From Mucilaginibacter corticis (GTDB lineage Bacteria; Bacteroidota; Bacteroidia; Sphingobacteriales; Sphingobacteriaceae), in contig NZ_VLPK01000002.1 of assembly GCF_007558865.1 (NCBI RefSeq), positions 930,001 to 994,000 on the forward strand: a stretch of 64,000 bases of DNA. The letters are read 5' to 3'. The notes below the pieces were generated by a model that was not told where the DNA came from, did no database searches, and saw only the letters and a program-made list of their open reading frames with translations. Below are positions 1 through 8,694 of this stretch, piece after piece. The first letter of the stretch is position 1. Each line of letters starts with the position of its first letter. A program made the position numbers and the translations under genes.

Positions 1-293
1 AAAGCCGGGAAAACCTCGCGGAAACGAACCTAAAACTGGAGAACCGGGTCGAGCAGCGGACCCATGCGCTGGCGGAAAGCGAATCCAGGTTTCGCGCCAT
101 GGTGGAACAATCACCTGTTCCCATGCTGGTGACCATTGGCGAAGAAATGATTTTTGAGATCATCAACCCGCCTATGCTTGAACTGATCGGAAAGGACGCG
201 TCCGTGATCGGGAAACCCTGGCATGAAGCGATGCCGGAACTGGAGGGCCAGGATATAATCCGGCAGCTCCTGGAACCTATGATGCCGGCCTGA
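1..293 (+). pseudogene. N-terminal part of a PAS histidine kinase, cut by window edge and frameshifted
   Basis: The reading frame is open from base 3 and enters the window already coding: a heptad-like stretch (LENRVEQRTHALAESESRF) typical of linkers before PAS domains, then the first half of a PAS domain (VEQSPVPMLVT...ELIGKD...GKPWHEAMPELEGQ). It stops at 291-293 in mid-domain. The missing half of the PAS domain continues directly in another frame: reading acc-tat-gat-gcc-ggc from 275 gives TYDAGLSWKGDEVPIVIYK, which aligns with the other PAS copies here. One extra A at 274-275 would restore the frame. So this is the same gene as the kinase that follows, broken by a one-base deletion that is either real or an assembly error. 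Confidence 0.7.
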
Positions 294-310
294 GCTGGAA
301 AGGGGACGAA

Positions 311-2110
311 GTGCCGATCGTGATCTACAAGAATGGTAAGGCCGAACTGGGCTTTTATAATATCGCTTATAACCCGCTGACGGAGAACGGGGTAAAGACC
401 GGGATGCTCCAGTCGGCGATCGATGTGACGGAACTGGTAATGGCAAGAATAAAAGTCGAGGATCTGAGCCGCGAACAGCAAACGGCGAACGAAGAGTTAG
501 CAGCGATCAATGAGGAACTGCATACTTCCAATGATGAGTTAACGGTTATTCAGGGTAAATTGCAGGACATGATCGTCGAACTCGCGGAAAACGAGCAGCA
601 ACTGGAGCAGATCATCAATATACTTCCTGCTGCCGTGGTCATTATCCGGGGCAATGACTTAGTGGCGGAATCAATTAATAACACCAACCTGGCCTACTGG
701 GACAAGACCCGCGAAGAAGTGATCGGAAAACCCTTGCTGGAGATCTTACCGGAACTGGCCAGCCAGCCCTTCCCGGGGCAATTGCGGCAGGTGATGCGAA
801 CCGGCGAGGTCATTGATGTCCGCGACAGCCCGGTGCTATTCACGAATGCCGACGGCAGTAAAAGAGAAACTTTCGTAGATTATACCTACCAGCCGCTGAC
901 TGACCGCAACGGCCTGCGCACCGGGGTACTGGTCATGTCCTATGAAAATACGCAAAGGGTGCTTTCCCGAAAACTCCTAGAGGAATATTCGGAACAAATG
1001 CAAGCGATGAATGAAGAACTGACCGCCTCAAATGAAGAACTGATAGCCGCCCAGCATACGATCGAAGAAAGCCGGACAGCGTTGCGTTTAGCGATAGATG
1101 CCGCCGAACTGGGGACTTGGTATGTGCACAGCATCAGCCGGCAATTGATTTCCAACGCCCGCCTGAAAGAATTGTTCGGCTATTATCCGGAAGAGGATTT
1201 TACCCTGGAGCAAGCTTTGGCCCAGATCACGGATGAGTACCGGGAAAGCGTAAACGCGGCCATTGAAGCGGCGATCCACCACGGCGGGGATTATGATATT
1301 ACCTACCCGGTCACCGGCTTTCATGATCAGCGACAGCGCTGGGTGCGGGCGATCGGGAACCTGCAGCCTGATCCTTCGGGAACTTTCGCGGCCTTTACCG
1401 GCCTGGTAATGGATATTACAGAACAAAAGACGGACGAGCTCCGGAAAAACTCTTTTATCGGAATGGTCAGCCATGAACTGAAAACCCCGCTGACCTCCCT
1501 GAACGGCTACCTGCAGGTATTACAGATCAAGGCGAGGAACTCGGGGGATACCTTTGTTTCCGGTGCCCTGGATCAATGCGTCAAACAGGTAAAGCGGATG
1601 ACCAATATGATCAACGGCTTTTTGAATGTTTCGCGTTTAGAGTCCGGCAAGATCCATATCGATAAACAGCAATTTGATATGGCGGACCTGATCAGGGACA
1701 TGACCGAAGAGACAAAAACTTTGTATGCCACGCACCAGCTTATTTTTCACCCGGTTGAACCGACGATGGTCAACGCGGACCGGGAAAAGATCGGGCAGGT
1801 GATCGATAACCTGGTCAGCAACGCGGTCAAATACTCTAAATCCGGCAGCAGGGTACAGGTGGCCTGCGTGCAAATGGAGGGATCCGCCCGGGTGAGTGTG
1901 CGTGACGAGGGGATGGGGATCGACAAGAATGATATCCCGCGCCTGTTTGAACGGTATTACCGGGTAAACAATGACAATAAGATCTCCGGTTTCGGGATCG
2001 GCTTGTACCTGAGCGCGGAGATCATTGAACGCCACAACGGTAAGATCTGGACGGAAAGTGAGCCGGGCGAAGGATCAACCTTCTATTTTACTTTGCCTTT
2101 AGCAAACTAA
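311..2110 (+). CDS. PAS-domain sensor histidine kinase (3' part of a frameshifted gene)
   Basis: Soluble hybrid-less sensor kinase. Residue numbers count from the GTG at 311, which is probably not a true start because the gene continues upstream in another frame. Seen in order: end of a PAS domain (1-45), coiled-coil rich in NEEL repeats (50-90), a PAS domain (about 95-215), a second coiled coil, a PAS_3-like domain (about 255-370), HisKA with phospho-acceptor His388 in SHELKTPL, and HATPase_c with N-box (DNLVSNAVKYS), G1 (DEGMGID), F-box (LFERYYR) and G2 (GFGIGLYL). No membrane segment is visible, so it should sense a cytoplasmic signal. It ends 12 bases inside the convergent receiver gene, a likely partner. 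The ligand is unknown. Confidence 0.9.
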   Translation: MPIVIYKNGKAELGFYNIAYNPLTENGVKTGMLQSAIDVTELVMARIKVEDLSREQQTANEELAAINEELHTSNDELTVIQGKLQDMIVELAENEQQLEQIINILPAAVVIIRGNDLVAESINNTNLAYWDKTREEVIGKPLLEILPELASQPFPGQLRQVMRTGEVIDVRDSPVLFTNADGSKRETFVDYTYQPLTDRNGLRTGVLVMSYENTQRVLSRKLLEEYSEQMQAMNEELTASNEELIAAQHTIEESRTALRLAIDAAELGTWYVHSISRQLISNARLKELFGYYPEEDFTLEQALAQITDEYRESVNAAIEAAIHHGGDYDITYPVTGFHDQRQRWVRAIGNLQPDPSGTFAAFTGLVMDITEQKTDELRKNSFIGMVSHELKTPLTSLNGYLQVLQIKARNSGDTFVSGALDQCVKQVKRMTNMINGFLNVSRLESGKIHIDKQQFDMADLIRDMTEETKTLYATHQLIFHPVEPTMVNADREKIGQVIDNLVSNAVKYSKSGSRVQVACVQMEGSARVSVRDEGMGIDKNDIPRLFERYYRVNNDNKISGFGIGLYLSAEIIERHNGKIWTESEPGEGSTFYFTLPLAN

Positions 2111-2473
2111 GGGACGGTGATCGACGAGCCGCAGTACTTTAGCGATCATGTCCTCCACATCGAACGGCTTGCGGATAAAATCGTTGGCATTACATTCCGT
2201 GGCGATCATTTCAATATCGTTCGCGGTCGACAGGATGATTACCGGTACGGATGCTAAAGCGGTGACCTGTTTGATCTTGCGGCAAAGCCGGTGACCGGGT
2301 TTGTTATTGATGAATTCATCAAGCAAGATAATATCGGGGGAGAAGGGAATAATTTCCGCCAGGTCTTCAGGTTCCGGCAGGCTGAGCGTCTCAAAGCCTT
2401 GTTCATTCAGTATAATTTCCACGATCATCCGGATATCCCGGTCATTCTCGATAATCAGCACCCTTTTCTTCAT
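2099..2473 (-). CDS. Single-domain response regulator (CheY-like receiver)
   Basis: A lone receiver domain of 124 aa with no output domain. The phospho-acceptor is Asp52 (IILLDEF), the acidic pocket is E9-N10-D11 (a weaker variant of the usual DD pair), and the conserved lysine lies in the RKPFD motif. It faces the PAS kinase at 311-2110 and overlaps its last 12 bases tail to tail, so the two are not in one transcript but may be partners. Such proteins act in phosphorelays or by protein contact. The target cannot be read from the sequence. Confidence 0.9.
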   Translation of the reverse strand: MKKRVLIIENDRDIRMIVEIILNEQGFETLSLPEPEDLAEIIPFSPDIILLDEFINNKPGHRLCRKIKQVTALASVPVIILSTANDIEMIATECNANDFIRKPFDVEDMIAKVLRLVDHRPLVC

Positions 2474-2574
2474 CGGTGTAAAATTAAGGCTTTTAATATC
2501 AAAAAGTTAAATGTATTTTAGAGGTATCCAATGAGCAAGGAGATTTAAGCCGATCCTTTACTTAGCCACACATT

Positions 2575-2605
2575 TTTGTTTGTCCTGTTTTCTCCTGTAT
2601 CTTTA
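2575..2605 (+). promoter_or_regulatory. Probable Bacteroidota-type promoter for the GAF-PAS kinase
   Basis: TTTG at 2575-2578, then exactly 19 bases, then TATCTTTA at 2598-2605. This fits the Bacteroidota sigma-A pattern TTTG-N19-TAnnTTTG with one mismatch at the last base. Transcription would start near 2612, about 11 bases before the ATG at 2623. Found by eye. Confidence 0.5.
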
Positions 2606-2622
2606 CCAAGGAATAGAGAAGA

Positions 2623-4563
2623 ATGGCTGATCAATACCCCAATTTAAAAAATGAGAACGAGCGCCTTGATGCGTTACGGTCTTATCACATACTGGACACC
2701 GCGGAAGAAAAGGACTTTGATGAGCTGACTAAGCTGGCTGCAGCGATCTGCGGCACGCCGATCGCGCTGGTTAGTTTAGTGGATAAGGACCGGCAATGGT
2801 TCAAATCCCATCACGGCCTGGCCGCGCGGGAAACGCCCAGAGCATACTCATTCTGTGCGCATGCTATTGCTAAACCGGACGAGATCATGATTATCCCGGA
2901 CGCAAAAAAAGACCGTCGTTTTGCGGATAACCCTTTGGTGACAGGAGAGCTTGATATTACTTTTTACGCGGGCGTACCGCTGGTCAACCATGAGGGTTTC
3001 GCATTAGGGTCACTTTGCATCATTGACCAGCAATTACGCGAACTCAGCCCGGAGCAAACCGATGCCCTGCTGATCCTGGCCAAGCAAGTGGTGGACAAAC
3101 TGGAGTTGAAGCGGAAAGTTGCTGAACTGGAAACGCTCCATGGTTCGCTCAAAAGCAGCGAGCTGAATCAGCGGAACTTAATTCAGCATGCACCGGTTGC
3201 CATTGCCCTATTGAGCGGACCTGATTTCAATATTGAGTCCGCCAACGAACAAATGCTGACCATTTGGAATGAACCGGATACCATCACGGGCAGGCCATTG
3301 CTGGAGGCCATGCCGCGCCTGGCGGGAAAGGAACAGCTGCAATATTTACAAATGGCCCTGGAAACAGGTAAAGTCCAGTACAGCTATGAAATTAAAATAG
3401 ACGACCGGTTTTTTAATTATGTCTATCAGCCTGTCGCGGCAGAAACAGGGCATCCTCAAGCTGTCATGGTACTGGCTACGGATGTCACGGAGCAGGTCAA
3501 TGCCCGAAGCGCCGTAAACGACAGTAACGAAAGACTGGCCATGGCGCTGGATGCGGGTAGGCTTGGTTCTTATGACCTGGAATTGTGTACGGGGCTGATG
3601 GACTGTTCTAATCAGTGTAAGGCTAATTTTGGGCTTAATCCCGGGGATACTTTAAATTTTCCTGATCTCTTTACAGCGATCCTGCCCGAGTACCGGGAGT
3701 ATGTTGAAGAACATGTAAATACCGCCATTGCCAACAATACCATCTACCAGACCGAATACCAGATCCAGTGGCCGGATGGGTCAAGGCATTGGATCAGCGC
3801 TTACGGGAAACCCCGGTACGATGCCGCCGGTAAGCCTGTTCGCATGGTCGGGATCACCCAGAATATTACCCAGCGAAAGGTCAATGAACAACGCAAGGAT
3901 GATTTCCTGGGCGTGGTGAGCCATGAACTGAAAACACCGATTACCAGCCTGAGCGCCAACCTTCAGTTAATGAACCGGCTGAAAGAGAACCCGGCAAGCC
4001 CGGTCCTGCCCAAACTGATCGATGCCTCGGCAAGGAGCCTTTCCAAGATCAGCAACCTGGTTGACGACCTGCTGAACATGCGGCGTTTCGGCGAAGGCCT
4101 GCTCCGGCTGGAGAAAACCAATTTTACCATAGGGGAGCTGCTGGCTGTCAGCTGCAACCATATCCGGATAGCCGGTACGCATGAACTGCTGATCGAAGGG
4201 GATACGCATCTGCAGATCTTCGCGGATGAGAACCGGATCGACCAGGTACTGGTCAATTTTGTCAATAATGCGGTCAAATATGCGCCTGACAGCGACCGGA
4301 TCCTTTTTGGAATTGAAGAACTTGACGGTTTTGCGAAAATATCGGTCAGGGATTTTGGCCAGGGTATCCCGAAGGAACAAATTCCGAACTTGTTTGATCG
4401 TTACTGGCGGGCAAATCATTCCGGCGCAACCTATTCCGGCCTTGGACTCGGTCTGTATATTTGCGCGGAAATCATCAAGCGGCATGGGGGTACGATCGGA
4501 GCTGACAGCGAAATCGGCAAAGGCAGTACATTCTGGTTTACCATTCCGTTAACACAAGTTTAA
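2623..4563 (+). CDS. GAF-PAS-PAS sensor histidine kinase
   Basis: Cytoplasmic sensor kinase of 646 aa. Residues 8-160 are a GAF domain of the type that begins NENERLDALRSYHILDT, common at the N-terminus of GAF kinases; it contains the SFCAHAI and GVPLVNHEGFALGSLC stretches. A PAS domain follows (about 175-295), then a PAS_3-like domain (about 300-420), HisKA with His434 (SHELKTPI), and HATPase_c (N-box VNFVNNAVKYA, G1 DFGQGIP, G2 GLGLGLY). No transmembrane segment. The receiver gene at 4601 begins 37 bases downstream on the same strand and is the natural phosphotransfer partner. ATG at 2623 is preceded by a good promoter. The signal is unknown. Confidence 0.93.
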   Translation: MADQYPNLKNENERLDALRSYHILDTAEEKDFDELTKLAAAICGTPIALVSLVDKDRQWFKSHHGLAARETPRAYSFCAHAIAKPDEIMIIPDAKKDRRFADNPLVTGELDITFYAGVPLVNHEGFALGSLCIIDQQLRELSPEQTDALLILAKQVVDKLELKRKVAELETLHGSLKSSELNQRNLIQHAPVAIALLSGPDFNIESANEQMLTIWNEPDTITGRPLLEAMPRLAGKEQLQYLQMALETGKVQYSYEIKIDDRFFNYVYQPVAAETGHPQAVMVLATDVTEQVNARSAVNDSNERLAMALDAGRLGSYDLELCTGLMDCSNQCKANFGLNPGDTLNFPDLFTAILPEYREYVEEHVNTAIANNTIYQTEYQIQWPDGSRHWISAYGKPRYDAAGKPVRMVGITQNITQRKVNEQRKDDFLGVVSHELKTPITSLSANLQLMNRLKENPASPVLPKLIDASARSLSKISNLVDDLLNMRRFGEGLLRLEKTNFTIGELLAVSCNHIRIAGTHELLIEGDTHLQIFADENRIDQVLVNFVNNAVKYAPDSDRILFGIEELDGFAKISVRDFGQGIPKEQIPNLFDRYWRANHSGATYSGLGLGLYICAEIIKRHGGTIGADSEIGKGSTFWFTIPLTQV

Positions 4564-4600
4564 TACCGTTCCTGTTGCAGAAATCTTTTATTTTTACGCT

Positions 4601-4963
4601 ATGGTATTAAAAAAGATCCTGGTGATCGATGATGATGAGGATGTACGGCTTATCCTCAGCGACATTTTAAGACAAGCCGGTTACCAGGTCAAAACCGGGA
4701 AAGACGTCACTGCCGTTTATGAGATCGAAAAAGATCCGCCGGCATTACTCCTCATAGACAACTGGCTGGAAGGAAAAACAGGCCATGACATTTGCTGGCA
4801 ACTGAAGCAGGATCCGCGCACGCAAAACATTCCTGTAATCCTGATATCGGCAACGACCAAGCTGGATGAAACCGCCCGCCGTTGCGGTGCAGATGATTAT
4901 ATCTGCAAGCCTTTCGACCTGGTTGATTTAGTGAATAAAGTAAGATTAACGATCAGGCAGTAA
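4601..4963 (+). CDS. Single-domain response regulator, partner of the GAF-PAS kinase
   Basis: A 120-aa receiver with acidic pocket D10-D11-D12 (VIDDDED), phospho-acceptor Asp53 (LLIDNW) and conserved lysine in CKPFD. No DNA-binding or enzymatic output domain. Co-directional with and 37 bases downstream of the kinase at 2623, so probably co-transcribed and phosphorylated by it. Its last 18 bases overlap the convergent esterase gene. Confidence 0.92.
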   Translation: MVLKKILVIDDDEDVRLILSDILRQAGYQVKTGKDVTAVYEIEKDPPALLLIDNWLEGKTGHDICWQLKQDPRTQNIPVILISATTKLDETARRCGADDYICKPFDLVDLVNKVRLTIRQ

Positions 4964-5517
4964 CTTTTCCAGTACCGGCCAAACATTCCCGGCGATCACC
5001 CGGTAGCCCGCGGCGGAAGGATGAAGGCCGTCCCGCAAATTCAAATCGGCGCGTCCGGCCACCCCTGCCAAAAAGAACGGTACGAATGCCGGCTCAAATT
5101 CAACCGCCAGTTTTTGATAGATACCGCTGAATTGAACAGCCGTAACAGAATTAAACATGGAAGGTAATTGCATACCCATCAGGACGATCCGGGCTTCAGG
5201 ATATTTTTGCTTTACTTTAACGACGATCGCACGCAAGTTTGCCAGCGTTGCCGCCGGAGGTATCCGGCGAATGACATCATTGATCCCGAGCTCTAAAACG
5301 AAGATGTCTATCGGTTTGGAAAGCCAGTGATCCAACCTTTGTAGCCCTCCCGCAGAAGTGTCCCCGTTCTTGCCGGCATTGGTTATTTCGTAAAATAAGC
5401 CTGCTTCCGCTATGCGCTTTTCAATTAATGCCGGAAAGGATTGTGTAGCCGGGTTTGCCAGCCCATAACCCGCAGTTAAACTGTCACCCAAAAAAGGATA
5501 TGTCCCGTCTTATTCAT
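4946..5517 (-). CDS. GDSL/SGNH arylesterase, TesA-like, with a frameshift at the very start
   Basis: SGNH hydrolase: block I GDSLTAGYGL with the nucleophile Ser, block II glycine in NAGKNGDTSAGG, block III GIND, and block V DGLHPSAAGY with the catalytic Asp and His. The family is TesA-like (acyl-CoA thioesterase/arylesterase). The continuous frame begins only at a TTG (5491), two codons before the GDS motif, which is too short. An ATG at 5517 gives MNKTGHILF and then runs out of frame; one more T in the run complementary to 5490-5495 would join it as MNKTGHILFLGDSLTAG, a normal family start. It follows the Ku stop by 11 bases, so it closes that operon. Either an indel error or a recently broken gene. 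Confidence 0.8.
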
Positions 5518-5528
5518 CGCATTTCAGA

Positions 5529-6299
5529 TCAGGCCCCTTTTTTAGCGGTAAGACTGCTCATTAGCTGGTCGTACAGGTCATCGCTCTTCGATTTGGCAGG
5601 TTTCAGCTTCTTGATAGTCGGACGTTTCCCTTTCGCTTTCTGCTCAATGATCTTTAACAATTCATTGTGGTATTCGTCTCTATATTTTGACAGGTCGAGC
5701 GGCTCAGCGTACTGGTTGATCAGTGCCAGACCCATGTCCAGTTCCTTCTTGCTTACCGCAGGCGCATCATCCAGGTCCAGGTCATCCTGTTCACGGATCT
5801 GCTGGGCGAAACGGATGCGGGTTACGACGATCGCTTTATCCACCGGGTGAACGATACATAAGCTTTCCGTGCTGCGCAGGACAAACCTGGCCAAACCTGC
5901 CTTGCCCGACTTTTTTAACGCTTCCAGTAACAAGGCATAAGCCTTATTCTTTTTAGTGGCCGGCGCGGTGTAATACGAGGTTTCATAATACATCGGGTTC
6001 ACTGCCGCGACATCCACGAAACTTTCAATTTCGATGACCTTCGTTTTTTCCGGTGCCGCGGCCTCAAAATCTGCTTCTTCTATGATGACATATTCATCAT
6101 CATACTTGTAACCTTTGACGATCTTATCGTACGGGACTTCTTTTTTGGTATGTTCGTTGACCCGCTGGAATTTGATGTTGGCATGGTCGCGGCTGTCGAG
6201 CATATCCAGGTCGAGCCGGCTTTCCTGAACGGCCGAATAAAGCTTAACCGGGATACTTACCAATCCAAAGCCGATGGATCCTGTCCAGATACTTCTCAT
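5529..6299 (-). CDS. ku: Non-homologous end joining protein Ku
   Basis: 256-aa bacterial Ku, starting MRSIWTGSIGFGLVSIPVKLY as the family does. It forms a ring-shaped homodimer on double-strand DNA ends and recruits LigD. Core segments seen: IKFQRVNEHTKKEVPYDKIVKGY, then YETSYYTAP and the region ending YRDEYHNELLKIIEQKAKG, followed by a lysine-rich tail. Start ATG overlaps the stop of the upstream 86-aa gene (ATGA). No ligD lies in this window, so it may be elsewhere. The operon order is GlcG-like protein, unknown 86-aa protein, Ku, esterase. Confidence 0.96.
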   Translation of the reverse strand: MRSIWTGSIGFGLVSIPVKLYSAVQESRLDLDMLDSRDHANIKFQRVNEHTKKEVPYDKIVKGYKYDDEYVIIEEADFEAAAPEKTKVIEIESFVDVAAVNPMYYETSYYTAPATKKNKAYALLLEALKKSGKAGLARFVLRSTESLCIVHPVDKAIVVTRIRFAQQIREQDDLDLDDAPAVSKKELDMGLALINQYAEPLDLSKYRDEYHNELLKIIEQKAKGKRPTIKKLKPAKSKSDDLYDQLMSSLTAKKGA

Positions 6300-6556
6300 T
6301 GTTTTAGTTTATTGATACCCCGCGGATGATGGGTCTCGATCTCGTCAGCCAGTAAATGGAGAATCTCTTCATCAATTTCGCCGGGGTTTTGGCAGATGTG
6401 TAAAAAGTCATGATTGTCCGGCTCAAAGCTGGCGACATACACCCCGTTTTCAAATACACGAAACTTGCACTTATCATCATCCTGGTGCGCATATTCGCCG
6501 ACCTCGAAATGATGCACCTCCTGGTCCTTGCTGATGGTTATCGGATAGTTTTCCAT
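6296..6556 (-). CDS. Unknown 86-aa protein in the Ku operon
   Basis: Starts MENYPITISKDQEVHHFEVG; acidic, with several His and Asp residues (YAHQDDDKCKF), no signal peptide and no membrane segment. I do not recognise a named domain. Its stop overlaps the Ku start by four bases and it begins one base after the stop of the GlcG-like gene, so it is translationally coupled to both. The pattern FRVFENGVYVASFEPD suggests a small beta-rich fold. Confidence 0.75.
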   Translation of the reverse strand: MENYPITISKDQEVHHFEVGEYAHQDDDKCKFRVFENGVYVASFEPDNHDFLHICQNPGEIDEEILHLLADEIETHHPRGINKLKQ

Positions 6557-6557
6557 A

Positions 6558-6959
6558 CTATTTCTTAAAAACTGAGGCGCCTGCTTCCGCTACCGCGTGG
6601 TCCTGGTCGACCGACCCGCCGGAAACGCCGATCGCGCCGATGATCGTATCGCCGTCTTTGATCAACACGCCGCCGGGAAAAGAGATTAAGCCGCCGTTGG
6701 AGTGCTCAATGTTATAAAGCGGCCCGCCGGGCTGGGACAGTTTGCCGATCTCGCCGGAGGGCATATCGAAGAAACGTGCTGTCCGCGCTTTTTTTATGGA
6801 AATGTCGATGGAGCCAAGCCAGGCATTGTCCATACGGTGGAACGACTTCAGGTTGGCACCTTCGTCAACGATAGCGATATTCATCGGTACGCCGATTTCC
6901 TTTGCCTTGGCTTTTGCTGCTTCTGCTATTTTTTCTGCCAGCTGAATGGTAATGCTCAT
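6558..6959 (-). CDS. GlcG/HbpS-family heme-binding-like protein
   Basis: 133 aa. It carries the family marks: [19 protein letters not shown] helix, an [27 protein letters not shown] segment, KARTA, and the C-terminal [20 protein letters not shown]...DHAVAEAG signature. Family members (HbpS) bind heme or sense oxidative stress; others (GlcG) lie in glycolate operons. No signal peptide is seen, so it is probably cytoplasmic. It is first in the tightly packed operon with the unknown 86-aa protein, Ku and the esterase, which hints at a stress role by context only. Confidence 0.9.
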   Translation of the reverse strand: MSITIQLAEKIAEAAKAKAKEIGVPMNIAIVDEGANLKSFHRMDNAWLGSIDISIKKARTARFFDMPSGEIGKLSQPGGPLYNIEHSNGGLISFPGGVLIKDGDTIIGAIGVSGGSVDQDHAVAEAGASVFKK

Positions 6960-7048
6960 GTTGCTGCTATGTTTAGTTTATGATTAACAATCTTTTGATG
7001 GTTCGATCCGGCTTCTTTAACAAGTGCTGCGCCGATCAGGGATGAATT

Positions 7049-7267
7049 TTATTCGTCCCAAAACCCTTCATAATGAATACGCAGGGCGGGGAAATTTTTG
7101 GTCAGTAATTTCCAGCTGAAATGAAAGATCCAGATCAGCAGGCCTATGATCGCAGCGATGATCAGCGCAAAAATAAAACCGGCCTTAAAGGCATCCTCCA
7201 TCAGGCCGCAGCCCGACAAGGACAGGCACAGCGGTAAAGCAAGTAAGGGTAAAATGAACTTTCTCAT
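7049..7267 (-). CDS. Small predicted lipoprotein with a membrane helix
   Basis: 72 aa. A type II signal peptide ends in LSLSGC with the lipidated Cys20. A second hydrophobic helix follows (about residues 29-49, GFIFALIIAAIIGLLIWIF). The tail is aromatic and acidic (HYEGFWDE). Function unknown. Its ATG overlaps the stop of the 38-aa ORF upstream (TGATG), so the pair is translationally coupled. Confidence 0.7.
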   Translation of the reverse strand: MRKFILPLLALPLCLSLSGCGLMEDAFKAGFIFALIIAAIIGLLIWIFHFSWKLLTKNFPALRIHYEGFWDE

Positions 7268-7383
7268 CAGGCTGCTTTAATTTCGCGGGCGTTTTTATAT
7301 GCTTCCAGGTCAGCGGCCAGGATGGCCAGCAATTCCATATCCAGTGCTTTAAGCATTACGGTGGTTTGCGTTGAGTTTTCCAT
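7267..7383 (-). CDS. Tiny 38-aa ORF coupled to the small lipoprotein
   Basis: Read from the sequence: MENSTQTTVMLKALDMELL... ending AREIKAA. It is amphipathic and alpha-helical in character (LLAILAADLEAYKNA). It is below the size of most gene callers. Its TGA shares a base with the ATG of the lipoprotein gene. Weakly supported as coding, but the overlap and a clean ATG argue for it. Confidence 0.45.
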   Translation of the reverse strand: MENSTQTTVMLKALDMELLAILAADLEAYKNAREIKAA

Positions 7384-7553
7384 GTGCTGTTGTTTTTGAT
7401 CTGTATATTTATGTTAAATATAATGCCATTTTATCCTGAACGTAAAAACCTGTTGCTACTGTCCGCTTTTATAAGCAAACGATCACCAGGGTGTCTGTTT
7501 TTAGAAATATTTCCTTTTTAAAACAATAAATTTTACCGCAAGTTAATCCAGGT

Positions 7554-8219
7554 ATGAAAGCATTATTTATCAACTGCACCTTGAAACGTACGCCGAAGTT
7601 TTCAAATACCGGGGCGTTGGCTGAAAAAGCTGCCGGGCAGCTAAAAGCACTGGGTTTTGAGACCGAGATCATCCGGCTGAACGATTACAACGTGTTAACC
7701 GGCAATACTTCCGATGAAGGAGACGGAGATGAATGGCCCCTGATCCTTGAGAAGATCAGGGCCTGCAATATTTTCGTTATTGCCACGCCGATCTGGATGG
7801 GGCACCTGGCATCGACCTCGCAAAAGGTGATCGAAAGGCTGGACGCGATTTTCCGTGACGAAGATCTGGCGGATAAGGAAACCGGCCAGTATATGCCCTA
7901 TGGTAAAGTCGGCGGATGCCTGGTAACGGGTAACGAGGACGGTGCCCACAGTTGCGCCGCGCAGGTATTATGGTCCCTGCAGGAGGTCGGCTTTACTATT
8001 CCTGCCAACGTGAACGCGTATTGGGTCGGCAAGGCCGGAGGGGAAAAAGATTACGTGGAAGCGGGCGGTGAAAGATATCTTTATACGAATAAAACCCTCC
8101 GTTATATGACGGCTAACCTGGCGTACATGGCAACGTTACTGGCGAAATATCCCTACACCACCAATTTACTGGAAGAAGCTAAAAAAGCCGAAGCCGAAAG
8201 CGATAAGGAAGAAGAATAG
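7554..8219 (+). CDS. Flavodoxin-like NAD(P)H-dependent FMN reductase
   Basis: 221 aa of the NADPH-dependent FMN reductase superfamily. The N-terminal phosphate-binding loop is NCTLKRTPKFSNTGALAEK, and the segment ATPIWMGHLASTSQKVIERLD is the second FMN-binding loop; GGCLVTGNEDGAH fills the third. No metal or signal motif. It likely moves electrons from NAD(P)H to quinones or flavins in the cytoplasm. The C-terminus is charged (EEAKKAEAESDKEEE). It is transcribed alone, away from the lipoprotein pair. Confidence 0.9.
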   Translation: MKALFINCTLKRTPKFSNTGALAEKAAGQLKALGFETEIIRLNDYNVLTGNTSDEGDGDEWPLILEKIRACNIFVIATPIWMGHLASTSQKVIERLDAIFRDEDLADKETGQYMPYGKVGGCLVTGNEDGAHSCAAQVLWSLQEVGFTIPANVNAYWVGKAGGEKDYVEAGGERYLYTNKTLRYMTANLAYMATLLAKYPYTTNLLEEAKKAEAESDKEEE

Positions 8220-8353
8220 TCAGGAAGACGCAGTGGCTTCCCTGCGGGCGAGTTTTCCGGTTCCCGGTCCATTTCAGGGGAACGAAAGATCCGGCAGGAA
8301 AGATAGGCACTAAACTGAGTTGACGTTTTGGTTTCATTTCAAATCATAAAAAC

Positions 8354-8376
8354 GAGCCGCCCGGAAGAGGCGGCTC
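8354..8376 (-). terminator. Rho-independent terminator for the gene transcribed from the other side
   Basis: Perfect 8-base stem GAGCCGCC / GGCGGCTC around a 7-base loop. On the minus strand the stem is followed by GTTTTTATGATTT, a T-rich tail, so it suits the convergent minus-strand gene at 8387-8599. It also lies about 135 bases past the stop of the plus-strand reductase. Confidence 0.7.
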
Positions 8377-8386
8377 ACATCATTAA

Positions 8387-8599
8387 TTAAGCTTTTGCAG
8401 CGTCACGTAAGGCTTTGATGCGGTCATGCGCTGCGCTGATGTCCTGCGCTTTAATATCCGCGATGGCTTTCTCAAAACCGGCTACGCGGTCATTATTGAT
8501 TTCGATCAAGTGGTTTAAAACCCCTTTTTCATTTAAGTAGTTGACATCGTATTTTTCTTTTGATAGACCTGGTACAGTCCTGATATCATGCCAAAGCAT
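8387..8599 (-). CDS. Short protein related to the PA2169/DUF2383 four-helix family
   Basis: 70 aa. The core LNHLIEINNDRVAGFEKAIADI matches the opening of PA2169-type (DUF2383) proteins, which are ferritin-like four-helix proteins of roughly 150 aa. Only the first helix and a half is present, so this is a short relative or a truncated remnant. It ends 11 bases before the terminator hairpin. Function unknown. Confidence 0.65.
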   Translation of the reverse strand: MLWHDIRTVPGLSKEKYDVNYLNEKGVLNHLIEINNDRVAGFEKAIADIKAQDISAAHDRIKALRDAAKA

Positions 8600-8694
8600 T
8601 TACGAATGCCTGCAGTCTTCCTGAAAGGTGTAACTAACTATCCGGCGGCCCTGCTGGCAAATTAACGGCGCGTTAACAATCCGGTGTTTTGGTT

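Noticed and set aside
5529..6299. LigD beside Ku
   Set aside because: No ligase, polymerase or phosphoesterase domain appears in the neighbouring genes.
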